Source: Caulobacteraceae bacterium
GTDB lineage: Bacteria; Pseudomonadota; Alphaproteobacteria; Caulobacterales; Caulobacteraceae
Direction of reading: 5' to 3'
Length of the DNA stretch: 64,000 nt
NCBI GenBank assembly: GCA_947475415.1
Contig: CANJLH010000002.1
Coordinates: 248,001 to 312,000, forward strand
Shown here: piece after piece, positions 1 to 7,190 of the stretch
Numbering within the stretch: position 1 is the first letter of the stretch
How the letters are laid out: every line of letters starts with the position of its first letter
Notes under the pieces: generated by a model
What the model was told of the DNA's origin: nothing
Databases searched by the model: none
The model's input: the letters and a program-made list of their open reading frames with translations, nothing else
Program-made: the position numbers and the translations under genes

Positions 1-430
1 GGAGAAGCCGGACCTGATCGTCATGGGCAAACAGGCCATCGACGGTGACAACAACGCCACCGGTCAGATGCTCTCCACCCTGCTGGGCTGGCCCCAGGCG
101 ACCTTTGCGTCGGCGATCGAAGTGTCTGGCGGCAAGGTCAAGGTCACCCGCGAAGTGGACGGAGGCCTACAGAACCTGGAGCTCGACCTCCCGGCCGTGA
201 TCACAGCCGACCTGCGCCTGAACGAGCCGCGCTACGCCAGCCTGCCCAACATCATGAAGGCCAAGAAGAAGCCCCTGGACATCAAGGAAGCCGCCTCGCT
301 CGGCGTCGACCTGGCGCCGCGGCTGAAGGTCCTGAAGGTGGCCGAGCCGGCCAAGCGGTCCGGCGGGGCGAAGGTGGAAAATGCGGCCGAACTGGTCGCC
401 AAGCTCAAGACAGAAGCGGGGATTTTCTGA
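1..430 (+). CDS. etfB: Electron transfer flavoprotein beta subunit (5' truncated)
   Basis: C-terminal 142 residues of EtfB; the gene starts before the window and is read from base 2. EtfB pairs with EtfA to pass electrons from acyl-CoA and other flavin dehydrogenases to ETF-ubiquinone oxidoreductase. The visible part contains the nucleotide-contacting segment [14 protein letters not shown], and the tail [15 protein letters not shown] is typical of the end of the family. Its stop codon overlaps the etfA start (TGATG), which implies translational coupling. Identification is firm; only the N-terminus is missing. Confidence 0.95.
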   Translation, partial: EKPDLIVMGKQAIDGDNNATGQMLSTLLGWPQATFASAIEVSGGKVKVTREVDGGLQNLELDLPAVITADLRLNEPRYASLPNIMKAKKKPLDIKEAASLGVDLAPRLKVLKVAEPAKRSGGAKVENAAELVAKLKTEAGIF

Positions 431-1374
431 TGGCCGTTCTCGTCATCGCCGACCATGACAACGCGTCGCTGAAGGATTCGACGCAAAAGACGGTCACCGC
501 CGCCCTGCAGATCTCCTCCGACGTCGATATCCTCGTCGCCGGCCAGGGCGCCAAAGCCGTCGCCGACGCCGCCGCGAAGATCACCGGCGTGCGCAAGGTG
601 CTGCTGGCCGAGAGTGACGCCCTGGGCCAGGGCGTGGCCGAGGCGGTGGAGGCCTGCGTGGTGCCGCTGATGGGCGGCTACGATGCGGTGCTGATCCCCG
701 CCACCTCCCAGGGCAAGAACTTCAGTCCGCGCATCGCCGCCAGGCTGGATGTGGCCCAGATCTCCGAGATCGTCGAGGTGGTGGACGCCGCGACCTTCGT
801 GCGGCCGATCTATGCCGGCAACGCCATGGAGACAGTGCAGTCGGCTGACGCCAAGAAGGTGCTGACCGTCCGCGCCACCGCCTTCAAGGCCGCGGCGGAC
901 GGCGGTTCGGCCGCGGTGGAGACCATCGGCGCCGGCGACGGCGCGGCCAAGACCCGCTTCCTAGACCAGAAGCTGGTCAAGTCCGCCCGGCCCGATCTGA
1001 CCGCCGCCAGGATCGTCGTGTCCGGCGGCCGCGCCATGGGCTCGGCCGAGGAGTTCCAGCGGGTGATCGAGCCCCTGGCTGACAAACTTGGCGCCGCCGT
1101 CGGCGCCAGCCGAGCGGCCGTGGACGCCGGCTACGCCCCCAACGACTACCAGGTCGGCCAGACCGGCAAGGTGGTGGCGCCGGAGTTGTACGTGGCGATC
1201 GGCATTTCCGGCGCGATCCAGCACCTGGCCGGGATGAAGGACTCCAAGTACATCGTGGCTATCAACAAGGACGCCGATGCGCCGATCTTCCAGGTCGCCG
1301 ATTATGGCCTGGTGAGCGACTACAAGGTCGCCGTGCCGGAATTGATGGACGCGCTAACCGCCGCCGGGCTCTGA
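430..1374 (+). CDS. etfA: Electron transfer flavoprotein alpha subunit
   Basis: FAD-carrying partner of EtfB, 314 residues, the normal family length. The N-terminal half is the ETF alpha/beta fold domain. The C-terminal half is the FAD domain, with the family signatures [34 protein letters not shown] and IAINKD-like [17 protein letters not shown] (roughly residues 195-300). The ATG overlaps the etfB stop by one base. The heterodimer would serve the acyl-CoA dehydrogenases, two of which lie near 40 kb. A GC-rich hairpin follows at 1409-1433. Confidence 0.97.
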   Translation: MAVLVIADHDNASLKDSTQKTVTAALQISSDVDILVAGQGAKAVADAAAKITGVRKVLLAESDALGQGVAEAVEACVVPLMGGYDAVLIPATSQGKNFSPRIAARLDVAQISEIVEVVDAATFVRPIYAGNAMETVQSADAKKVLTVRATAFKAAADGGSAAVETIGAGDGAAKTRFLDQKLVKSARPDLTAARIVVSGGRAMGSAEEFQRVIEPLADKLGAAVGASRAAVDAGYAPNDYQVGQTGKVVAPELYVAIGISGAIQHLAGMKDSKYIVAINKDADAPIFQVADYGLVSDYKVAVPELMDALTAAGL

Positions 1375-1408
1375 TCTAGAACTCGACGACGCCGAATCGC
1401 TATCGAGC

Positions 1409-1433
1409 CGGGGCGGTCCACAGGGTCGCCCCG
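1409..1433 (+). terminator. Hairpin downstream of etfA, possible terminator
   Basis: The arms CGGGGCG and CGCCCCG form a perfect 7-bp stem with an 11-base loop, 35 bases after the etfA stop. There is only a weak T-rich tail (TGTTCGTTG), so intrinsic termination is plausible but not proven. Confidence 0.45.
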
Positions 1434-1525
1434 TGTTCGTTGCAGTGCGACAAGGCGGCGCGGCGTTGGGGCCGTGAACTCCGGATAACTTGCTAAAAAC
1501 TCATAGGTGGCAGCGACAAAATCGC

Positions 1526-1538
1526 GCTGCGTCGCAGC
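1526..1538. promoter_or_regulatory. CTGC-N3-GCAG dyad upstream of hbd
   Basis: The sequence GCTGCG-T-CGCAGC is a perfect 6-1-6 palindrome about 90 bases upstream of the hydroxybutyryl-CoA dehydrogenase start. It contains CTGC-N3-GCAG, the form described for PhaR repressor sites in some alphaproteobacteria. Regulation by PhaR is an inference from this short match and from the neighbouring gene's role in C4 acyl-CoA metabolism. The rest of the 255-base gap (1375-1629) shows no clear feature. Confidence 0.3.
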
Positions 1539-1629
1539 AATCTTGTTGCGCCGCCGCCTTGTTCACGTGTTAGAAATCCGCCACAAGCACCGTTCCGCGC
1601 CGCGCGGCTGCGGTTGAAGGGCGAAATTC

Positions 1630-2508
1630 ATGGTTCAGATCAAGACGGTCGGCGTCATCGGCGCGGGCCAGATGGGCTCAGGCATCGCGCAGGTGGTGGC
1701 CCTGGCCGGCTACGATGTGCTGTTGCACGACATCAGCGAAGAGAAGCTGACGGCGGGGATCGCCGCGATTGAGCTCAGCATGACCCGCGACGTCGCTCGA
1801 GGCGCCCTTAGCCCCGAGGACATGGAAACCGGACTTGCGCGGATCAAGCCGGCTGTGGAGCTGCAGCAGATCGGGACCTCCGACTTCGCGATCGAGGCGG
1901 CGACGGAAGACGAGGTGATCAAGAAGACGATCTTCAAGGCGCTAACGCCGCATCTGGCGCCCCAGACGATCCTGGCGTCCAACACCTCCTCGATTTCCAT
2001 CACCCGTCTGGCCTCGGCCAGCGACCGGCCAGAGCGGTTCATCGGCCTGCACTTCATGAATCCCGTGCCGCGCATGAAGCTGGTGGAGATCATCCGCGGC
2101 ATCGCCACGGAAGCCGCCACCTACACCGTCGCGGTCGACTTCGCGAAATCGTTGGGCAAGACCACCGCCAACGCCGAGGATTTCCCGGCCTTTATGGTCA
2201 ACCGCATCCTGGTGCCGATGATCAACGAGGCGATCTACACCCTCTATGAGGGCGTGGGCACGGTGGAGGCCATAGACACGGCCATGAAGCTGGGCGCCAA
2301 CCACCCCATGGGGCCGCTTGAACTGGGCGATTTCGTGGGTCTCGACACCATCCTGTCGATCATGAACGTGCTCTATGACGGCCTGGCGGATTCCAAGTAC
2401 CGGCCCTGTCCGCTGCTGGTGAAATATGTCGAGGCTGGCTGGCTCGGGAAGAAGTCCGGGCGCGGATTTTACGACTATCGGGGCGACCGTCCCGTCCCAA
2501 CGCGATAG
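1630..2508 (+). CDS. 3-hydroxybutyryl-CoA dehydrogenase
   Basis: Cytoplasmic NAD(P)-dependent oxidoreductase that interconverts (S)-3-hydroxybutyryl-CoA and acetoacetyl-CoA. The 292 residues match the single-function short HBDH family. The N-terminal Rossmann motif GVIGAGQMGSGIAQ is at about residues 8-21. ASNTSSISITRLA and LHFMNPVPRMKLVEII carry the catalytic Ser/His region, and the C-terminal helical domain contains ANHPMGPLELGDFVGLDT. It follows the ETF genes after a 255-base gap and so probably has its own promoter. It fits beta-oxidation or PHB metabolism, as do other genes in the window. Confidence 0.92.
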   Translation: MVQIKTVGVIGAGQMGSGIAQVVALAGYDVLLHDISEEKLTAGIAAIELSMTRDVARGALSPEDMETGLARIKPAVELQQIGTSDFAIEAATEDEVIKKTIFKALTPHLAPQTILASNTSSISITRLASASDRPERFIGLHFMNPVPRMKLVEIIRGIATEAATYTVAVDFAKSLGKTTANAEDFPAFMVNRILVPMINEAIYTLYEGVGTVEAIDTAMKLGANHPMGPLELGDFVGLDTILSIMNVLYDGLADSKYRPCPLLVKYVEAGWLGKKSGRGFYDYRGDRPVPTR

Positions 2509-2601
2509 GCCTATTGCTGCGCGCCGCAGCGTGGGGCTTATTGCAGTCGACTTTACCAGCCCGACAGACGGATACTCGGGGCGATTCGAACCGGCTGGAA
2601 C

Positions 2602-3864
2602 ATGCGACGTTTGACGCTCGCGCTGCTCTGCGGCGCCTACCTGTGTCTATCGCTGATCGTCGCGCTGTCCCTTTGGCGCAACGGGGGCGGCTGGTCGGCT
2701 GCTGTGGCGGGCTTCATCGGGGCGCTGGGATTCTGTTTGGCGTTGCAGGGGCTGATCAGCCGCTGGGTGGAAGCCGATGCGACGCGCCAGGAACTCGCCG
2801 CCGTCCGCGAAGCCAACCGTATCCTGGTCAATCAGCTTGAGCGCATCGATGCGCGGGTCACCGAGGTGGTCGAGACCTTCGCGGACGACGCGGTGCGGCG
2901 GTCCGAGGAACTGTCTTCCGAAGTGCACATCCTGGAGGACCTCGTCCAGCGTATGAGCGCGCGCCTGGACGAGCGGATCATGATGCCGGGACCGGCCGCC
3001 GGCGGACGGGTCGATCCGCGCCAGCAGTCCGGCGCGCTGCTGGAGACAGTGCGCTCGGCCCTGGCGGAGAACCGCGTCGACCTCTACCTGCAGCCCGTAG
3101 TCGGCCTGCCGCAGCGGCGCACGGTCTTCTACGAAAGCTTCTCGCGGCTACGCGACGACACCGGCCGGGTGCTGATGCCGGCGGAATATCTGGCTGTCGC
3201 CGAGCCGGAGGGCCTGGTCACCGCCATCGACAACCTGCTGCTGTTCCGTTGCGTCCAGATCGTGCGCCGATTGGCCAAGCAGGATCGAAAGGTCGGCATC
3301 TTCTGCAACATCTCAACGCTCAGCCTCGCCGATGAGACCTTCTTCCCCTCCTTCCTCGACATGCTGTCCGAAAACCGCGATCTCGCCGGCGCGCTGATCT
3401 TCGAGCTGGGCCAGGGCGCCTTCGACGCCCGAGGCGCGGTGGAGGCCCGCAACATGGGCAAGCTGGCCGAGCTCGGTTTCCGCTTCTCCCTCGACAAGGT
3501 CACCGATTTCGATCTTGACCTGCAGGATCTCAACCGCTCGGACGTCAAGTTCCTCAAGGTCGCCGCCCAGCCGATGCTGGACGAACTGGTCGATCTGGAC
3601 GGGCGGCTGGTCCTGCGATCCCTGCCAGATCTCGCCGCCGAGGATTTCGCTGCGCTGGCCCGCCGCTACGGGGTGGAGGTGATCGCCGAAAAGGTGGAGA
3701 GCGAACGCCAGGTGGTCGATATCCTGGAACTCGATATCCGCTACGGCCAAGGTCACCTGTTCGGCGAACCCCGGCCCATCCGCGACGCGGTCATCGCCGA
3801 GGCCGATCCGCCGGCGGATTTCATTCGCGGCGCCCTGCGTCGCCGCGTCGGCGGCTGGCCTTAG
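2602..3864 (+). CDS. tipF: TipF-like c-di-GMP receptor with degenerate EAL domain
   Basis: A 420-residue membrane protein with the architecture of Caulobacter TipF, the c-di-GMP receptor needed to place the flagellum. Two hydrophobic segments (about residues 4-24 and 33-52) are followed by a coiled coil (about 60-122) and an EAL domain (145-395). The EAL motif reads YESFSRL (Glu178) instead of EALLR. CNIS (Asn236), FELGQ (Glu268), KFLKV (Lys316) and IAEKVES (Glu363) are kept, but the usual DDFGTG segment is SLDKVT. Catalytic phosphodiesterase activity is therefore doubtful and a binding role likely. The downstream HAD gene is, as far as I recall, also next to tipF in Caulobacter. Confidence 0.82.
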   Translation: MRRLTLALLCGAYLCLSLIVALSLWRNGGGWSAAVAGFIGALGFCLALQGLISRWVEADATRQELAAVREANRILVNQLERIDARVTEVVETFADDAVRRSEELSSEVHILEDLVQRMSARLDERIMMPGPAAGGRVDPRQQSGALLETVRSALAENRVDLYLQPVVGLPQRRTVFYESFSRLRDDTGRVLMPAEYLAVAEPEGLVTAIDNLLLFRCVQIVRRLAKQDRKVGIFCNISTLSLADETFFPSFLDMLSENRDLAGALIFELGQGAFDARGAVEARNMGKLAELGFRFSLDKVTDFDLDLQDLNRSDVKFLKVAAQPMLDELVDLDGRLVLRSLPDLAAEDFAALARRYGVEVIAEKVESERQVVDILELDIRYGQGHLFGEPRPIRDAVIAEADPPADFIRGALRRRVGGWP

Positions 3865-3890
3865 CGACTTACGACTTGCGCTCGCGCCGT

Positions 3891-3921
3891 GAGACCGGGC
3901 CTGGACGGGCGCGCCGGTCTC
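3891..3921 (+). terminator. Hairpin between tipF and the HAD gene
   Basis: GAGACCGG (3891-3898) pairs perfectly with CCGGTCTC (3914-3921) across a 15-base loop, 26 bases after the tipF stop. No T-run follows, so it may be a weak terminator or an RNA-stabilising hairpin. Confidence 0.4.
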
Positions 3922-3939
3922 GCGTAACCCGCCGGCCTC

Positions 3940-4797
3940 ATGACCCGTATCCTTCCTGGCCTGTCGGCCCTTACCGGCCGCTATGACGCGCTTCTCTGCG
4001 ACGTCTGGGGTGTGATCCACAACGGTCGCCGAAGCTTTCCCGGCGCATGTGCGGCGCTGGCGCGGTGGCGGGCCGAGGTGGGTCCGGTGATCCTGATTTC
4101 CAATTCGCCACGCCCGGCCGAGGCGGTGGTTCCGCAGCTTCAGGAGCTGGGGGTGCCGAAGGAGGCCTGGTCGATGCTGGTCACTTCCGGCGACGCCACC
4201 CGCGCCATCCTGGCCGGCCGCGCGCCGGGGCCGGCCTGGGCCATCGGGCCGGATCGCGATTCGCCGCTCTACGAGGGTCTGGGCCTGAAGTTCGCCGGCC
4301 CCGAGGCCGCGGCGTTCATTTCATGCACCGGTCCTTTCGACGATGAGGTGGAAACGCCGGAGGACTATCGGGCGCGGTTCGAGGCCGCCATCGCCCGGGA
4401 TCTGGAAATGGTCTGCGCCAATCCCGACCTGGTGGTGCAGCGGGGCGACAAGCTGATCTATTGCGGTGGGGCGCTGGCGGAGCTCTATGAAGCCATGGGC
4501 GGTCGGGTGCGGATGGCGGGTAAGCCCTATCCGCCGATCTATGAACTGGCCCTGGCCATGGCCGAACATGAGCAGGGTCGTGAGGTCGATGACGCCCGGG
4601 TTCTGGCCGTCGGCGACGGAATTCCCACCGACATCCGCGGAGCGAACGCCCAGGGCCTGGACGTGCTGTTCATCGCTGGCGGCATCCATGGGGCGCAGAT
4701 GGTGGGACCATCCGGCCTCGATGCGGCGGCGGTGACCGCAATGCTCGCCGAACATGCGGTCTGCGCCGACTTCGCCATGGCCGATCTCATCTGGTGA
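3940..4797 (+). CDS. TIGR01459-type HAD-IIA hydrolase
   Basis: A 285-residue haloacid-dehalogenase-superfamily phosphatase of the NagD-like IIA class. Motif I is LLCDVWGVIHNG, with the nucleophile Asp near residue 20; ILISNSPRP supplies motif II; GKPYPPIY and VGDGIPTDIRGA supply motifs III and IV. Substrate cannot be deduced; sugar phosphates or nucleotides are usual for the class. It starts 75 bases after tipF and is followed, with a 49-base gap, by the MaoC gene and ribF, so it may belong to the same unit. Confidence 0.85.
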   Translation: MTRILPGLSALTGRYDALLCDVWGVIHNGRRSFPGACAALARWRAEVGPVILISNSPRPAEAVVPQLQELGVPKEAWSMLVTSGDATRAILAGRAPGPAWAIGPDRDSPLYEGLGLKFAGPEAAAFISCTGPFDDEVETPEDYRARFEAAIARDLEMVCANPDLVVQRGDKLIYCGGALAELYEAMGGRVRMAGKPYPPIYELALAMAEHEQGREVDDARVLAVGDGIPTDIRGANAQGLDVLFIAGGIHGAQMVGPSGLDAAAVTAMLAEHAVCADFAMADLIW

Positions 4798-4846
4798 TGA
4801 GCGCGGTTCGCCGCTACAGAATCCGCCGCAGGGGTGGAGCGCGCAT

Positions 4847-5260
4847 ATGATCTATTTTGAGGATCTTAGCATCGGCCAGAGCGCCGAGACGAGCCGGACC
4901 GTGACCGAGGCCGTGATCAATGCGTTCGCCGAGGTTTCCGGCGACACCAATCCGGTCCACCTGGACGCCGCCTATGCGGCGACCACGCCGTTCAAGGAAC
5001 GCATCGCCCACGGCATGCTGGCGGCCGCCTACATATCCGCGGTGCTGGGCGTGCAGTTGCCGGGGCCTGGGGCGATCTACGTGTCCCAGAGCCTGCGGTT
5101 CCGCCGGCCGGTGAAGATCGGCGACGAGGTGACCGCACGGGTGACGGTGGCGGACCTGGATGCTGAACGCGGCCGCGCGACGCTGAACACAGTCTGCCTG
5201 GTGGGCGGCAAGCCAGTGGTGGAGGGCGAGGCCGTGGTCATGCCGGCGCGCAAGTCCTGA
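4847..5260 (+). CDS. MaoC-like (R)-specific enoyl-CoA hydratase
   Basis: A 137-residue hot-dog-fold protein with the hydratase-2 signature SGDTNPVHLD (about residues 30-39), whose Asp and His are the catalytic pair. ERIAHGMLAAAYISAVLG follows, as in PhaJ-type enzymes. It likely hydrates trans-2-enoyl-CoA to (R)-3-hydroxyacyl-CoA, feeding PHA synthesis or fatty-acid modification. The ATG at 4847 is chosen because it has GGAG eight bases upstream and gives the normal N-terminus; a longer frame upstream lacks homology. The stop overlaps the ribF start. Confidence 0.85.
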   Translation: MIYFEDLSIGQSAETSRTVTEAVINAFAEVSGDTNPVHLDAAYAATTPFKERIAHGMLAAAYISAVLGVQLPGPGAIYVSQSLRFRRPVKIGDEVTARVTVADLDAERGRATLNTVCLVGGKPVVEGEAVVMPARKS

Positions 5261-6201
5261 TGGCCCTGCGGTTGATCCATGGCTGGCGAGGCCTTGCGGC
5301 GGCCGACCGGGGCGCTTCGGTGGCGCTGGGCAATTTCGACGGCGTGCATCGGGGCCACCAGGCGGTGATCGCCCTGGCGGCCAGGGCTGCGGCGGCGGCG
5401 GGCGCGCCGCTGGGCGTGATCAGTTTCGAGCCCCACCCACGCCGGATTTTCCAGCCCGACGCGCCGCCTTTCCGGCTGATGAGCACCGCCCAGCAGGGCC
5501 GCGCCCTGGCGGCCCTGGGAGTCGACCGGCTCTATGTGCTGCCTTTCGAACTTCACCTGGCCGAGATGAGCGACCGGGCCTTCGTGGATGAGGTGCTGCA
5601 CCAGGGCCTGGGCGTGCGTCATGTGGCGGTGGGCTTCGACATCTCCTTCGGCAAAGGCCGCACCGGCAGTCCGCAACTCATGGCCCGCTACGGCGCCGAG
5701 ATGGGGTTCGGCGTCTCGATCGCCGAGGCGGCGGGCGCGGGCGGCGCCAAGTTCTCCTCCACCCTGGTGCGCGAAGCCCTGCGCGATGGCCGGCCCGCCG
5801 ACGCCGCCGCCATCCTGGGCCGGTGCTTCGCCATTGAGGGCGAGGTCACCCGGGGCCGCCAACTGGGCCGCACCCTGGGCTTTCCCACCGCCAATGTGGC
5901 GCTCGGCGACTATGTCCGCCCGAAATTTGGCGTCTACGCCACCCGCACCCGCCTGCCCGATGGCCGACTGGTTCCGGGCGTGGCCTCCATCGGCGTCAAC
6001 CCCACGGTGGGGGAAGTAGAGGCGCGGCTGGAGGTGTGGCTGTTCGACTTTGACGAGGATCTCTACGGCCAGGTGATCGAGACCGAACTGGTCGCCTATC
6101 TTCGGCCGGAAGAAAAGTTCGACAGCCTGGAACGGATGGTTGAGCAGGTCCGTCGGGACGCAGATCAGGCCCGAGCGCTGCTGACACCGGAATTTGGGTG
6201 A
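5260..6201 (+). CDS. ribF: Bifunctional riboflavin kinase/FAD synthetase
   Basis: Makes FMN and FAD from riboflavin with ATP. The 313 residues are standard. The N-terminal adenylyltransferase domain has GNFDGVHRGHQ (about residues 25-35) and SSTLVREALRDG. The C-terminal riboflavin kinase domain starts near 185, with GRTLGFPTANVAL and GVASIGVNPTVG. The start overlaps the preceding stop by one base (TGATG). Downstream the SDR gene begins five bases after its stop, suggesting an operon. Confidence 0.95.
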   Translation: MALRLIHGWRGLAAADRGASVALGNFDGVHRGHQAVIALAARAAAAAGAPLGVISFEPHPRRIFQPDAPPFRLMSTAQQGRALAALGVDRLYVLPFELHLAEMSDRAFVDEVLHQGLGVRHVAVGFDISFGKGRTGSPQLMARYGAEMGFGVSIAEAAGAGGAKFSSTLVREALRDGRPADAAAILGRCFAIEGEVTRGRQLGRTLGFPTANVALGDYVRPKFGVYATRTRLPDGRLVPGVASIGVNPTVGEVEARLEVWLFDFDEDLYGQVIETELVAYLRPEEKFDSLERMVEQVRRDADQARALLTPEFG

Positions 6202-6205
6202 GACC

Positions 6206-6985
6206 ATGAAGCTGGACGGAAAGATCGCTGTCGTCACCGGCGGGTCGCGGGGCATCGGCCTGGGCATCGTGGATTCCCTGCTGGCCGAGGGCTCTGTGGT
6301 GGTGATGGTCGGCCGTAACCCGGACACCGCCGAGCAGGTGATCGCGGAACGGAACCTTGGGCCGCGCCTCAGCTTCGTCCAGGCCGATGTGTCGCAGCCG
6401 GGCGGCGCTGCGTCGGCCATCGACGCGGCGGTCGCGCAGCACGGCCGCCTGGACATCCTGGTCAACAACGCTGGCGGCAGCGGCCATTTCAAACCCCTGA
6501 CCGAGTTCACTGACGACATGTGGCGCGAACTGTTCGCGCTCAACCTTGATTCGGCGTTCTGGGCCATGCGCCACGCCATCCCGATCATGAAGGCGGGCGG
6601 TGGCGGGCGGATCGTCAACATCTCGTCCATGCGCGCCAAGAAGCAGGCCGCCACCCAGGGCCCCTACGGCGCCGCCAAGGCCGCGCTGAATGCGCTGACC
6701 AAGTCCACCGCCCTGGAGGTGGGCGACTTCAACATCACCGTCAACGCCATCTGCGTCGGCGTGGTGCTCACCGATCTCGCCCGCTCCGGCAGCCGCCTGT
6801 TCGCCGCCAACCAGGGGATCACCGAGGAGGAGTTGTGGCGCCGCTACGCCACCGAACAGATGCCCTCGCGACAATTGCAGACCCCCGAGACCATGGGCGC
6901 GCTGGTGGTCTATTTCTGCTCCGACGCCGGACGCAGCATCTCCGGCGCCGCCTGGTCGGCGGACGGTGGACTGGCGGATTACTGA
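6206..6985 (+). CDS. SDR family oxidoreductase
   Basis: Classical short-chain dehydrogenase/reductase of 259 residues. The cofactor motif TGGSRGIGLG lies at about residues 10-19, with NNAGG near 87. The catalytic residues lie in ISSMRAKK and GPYGAAKAALNALTKS (Tyr-x-x-x-Lys), followed by an SGAAWSADGG C-terminus. The glucose/ribitol-type tail GAAWSADGGL resembles FabG-like and sugar-alcohol enzymes, but the substrate is unknown. ATG 6206 is preferred over a TTG at 6194 because GGTGAG lies just upstream. The next 205 bases to ileS hold no recognised feature. Confidence 0.85.
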   Translation: MKLDGKIAVVTGGSRGIGLGIVDSLLAEGSVVVMVGRNPDTAEQVIAERNLGPRLSFVQADVSQPGGAASAIDAAVAQHGRLDILVNNAGGSGHFKPLTEFTDDMWRELFALNLDSAFWAMRHAIPIMKAGGGGRIVNISSMRAKKQAATQGPYGAAKAALNALTKSTALEVGDFNITVNAICVGVVLTDLARSGSRLFAANQGITEEELWRRYATEQMPSRQLQTPETMGALVVYFCSDAGRSISGAAWSADGGLADY

Positions 6986-7190
6986 GGTGGGCGGGGCGAC
7001 TGAGCAATCGGATGCCCCCCACGCCGCACCTTCCCGCATTCCCCCGCCTCTGCTACAGCCCGCGATCATGATTTCGGCTCGGACGGACCTGCGAATTCTT
7101 CGCCCGGCGTGACGCCAGGACCGTGGTTCCAGCGCGCGCCGGGATAAGTCTGCCGCACCTCATTTCCGAACGAGCCAGCTGGGACGCCAC

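Noticed and set aside
6986..7190. T-box or other leader RNA before ileS
   Set aside because: No conserved T-box motif or convincing terminator/antiterminator pair; T-boxes are also rare in this group.
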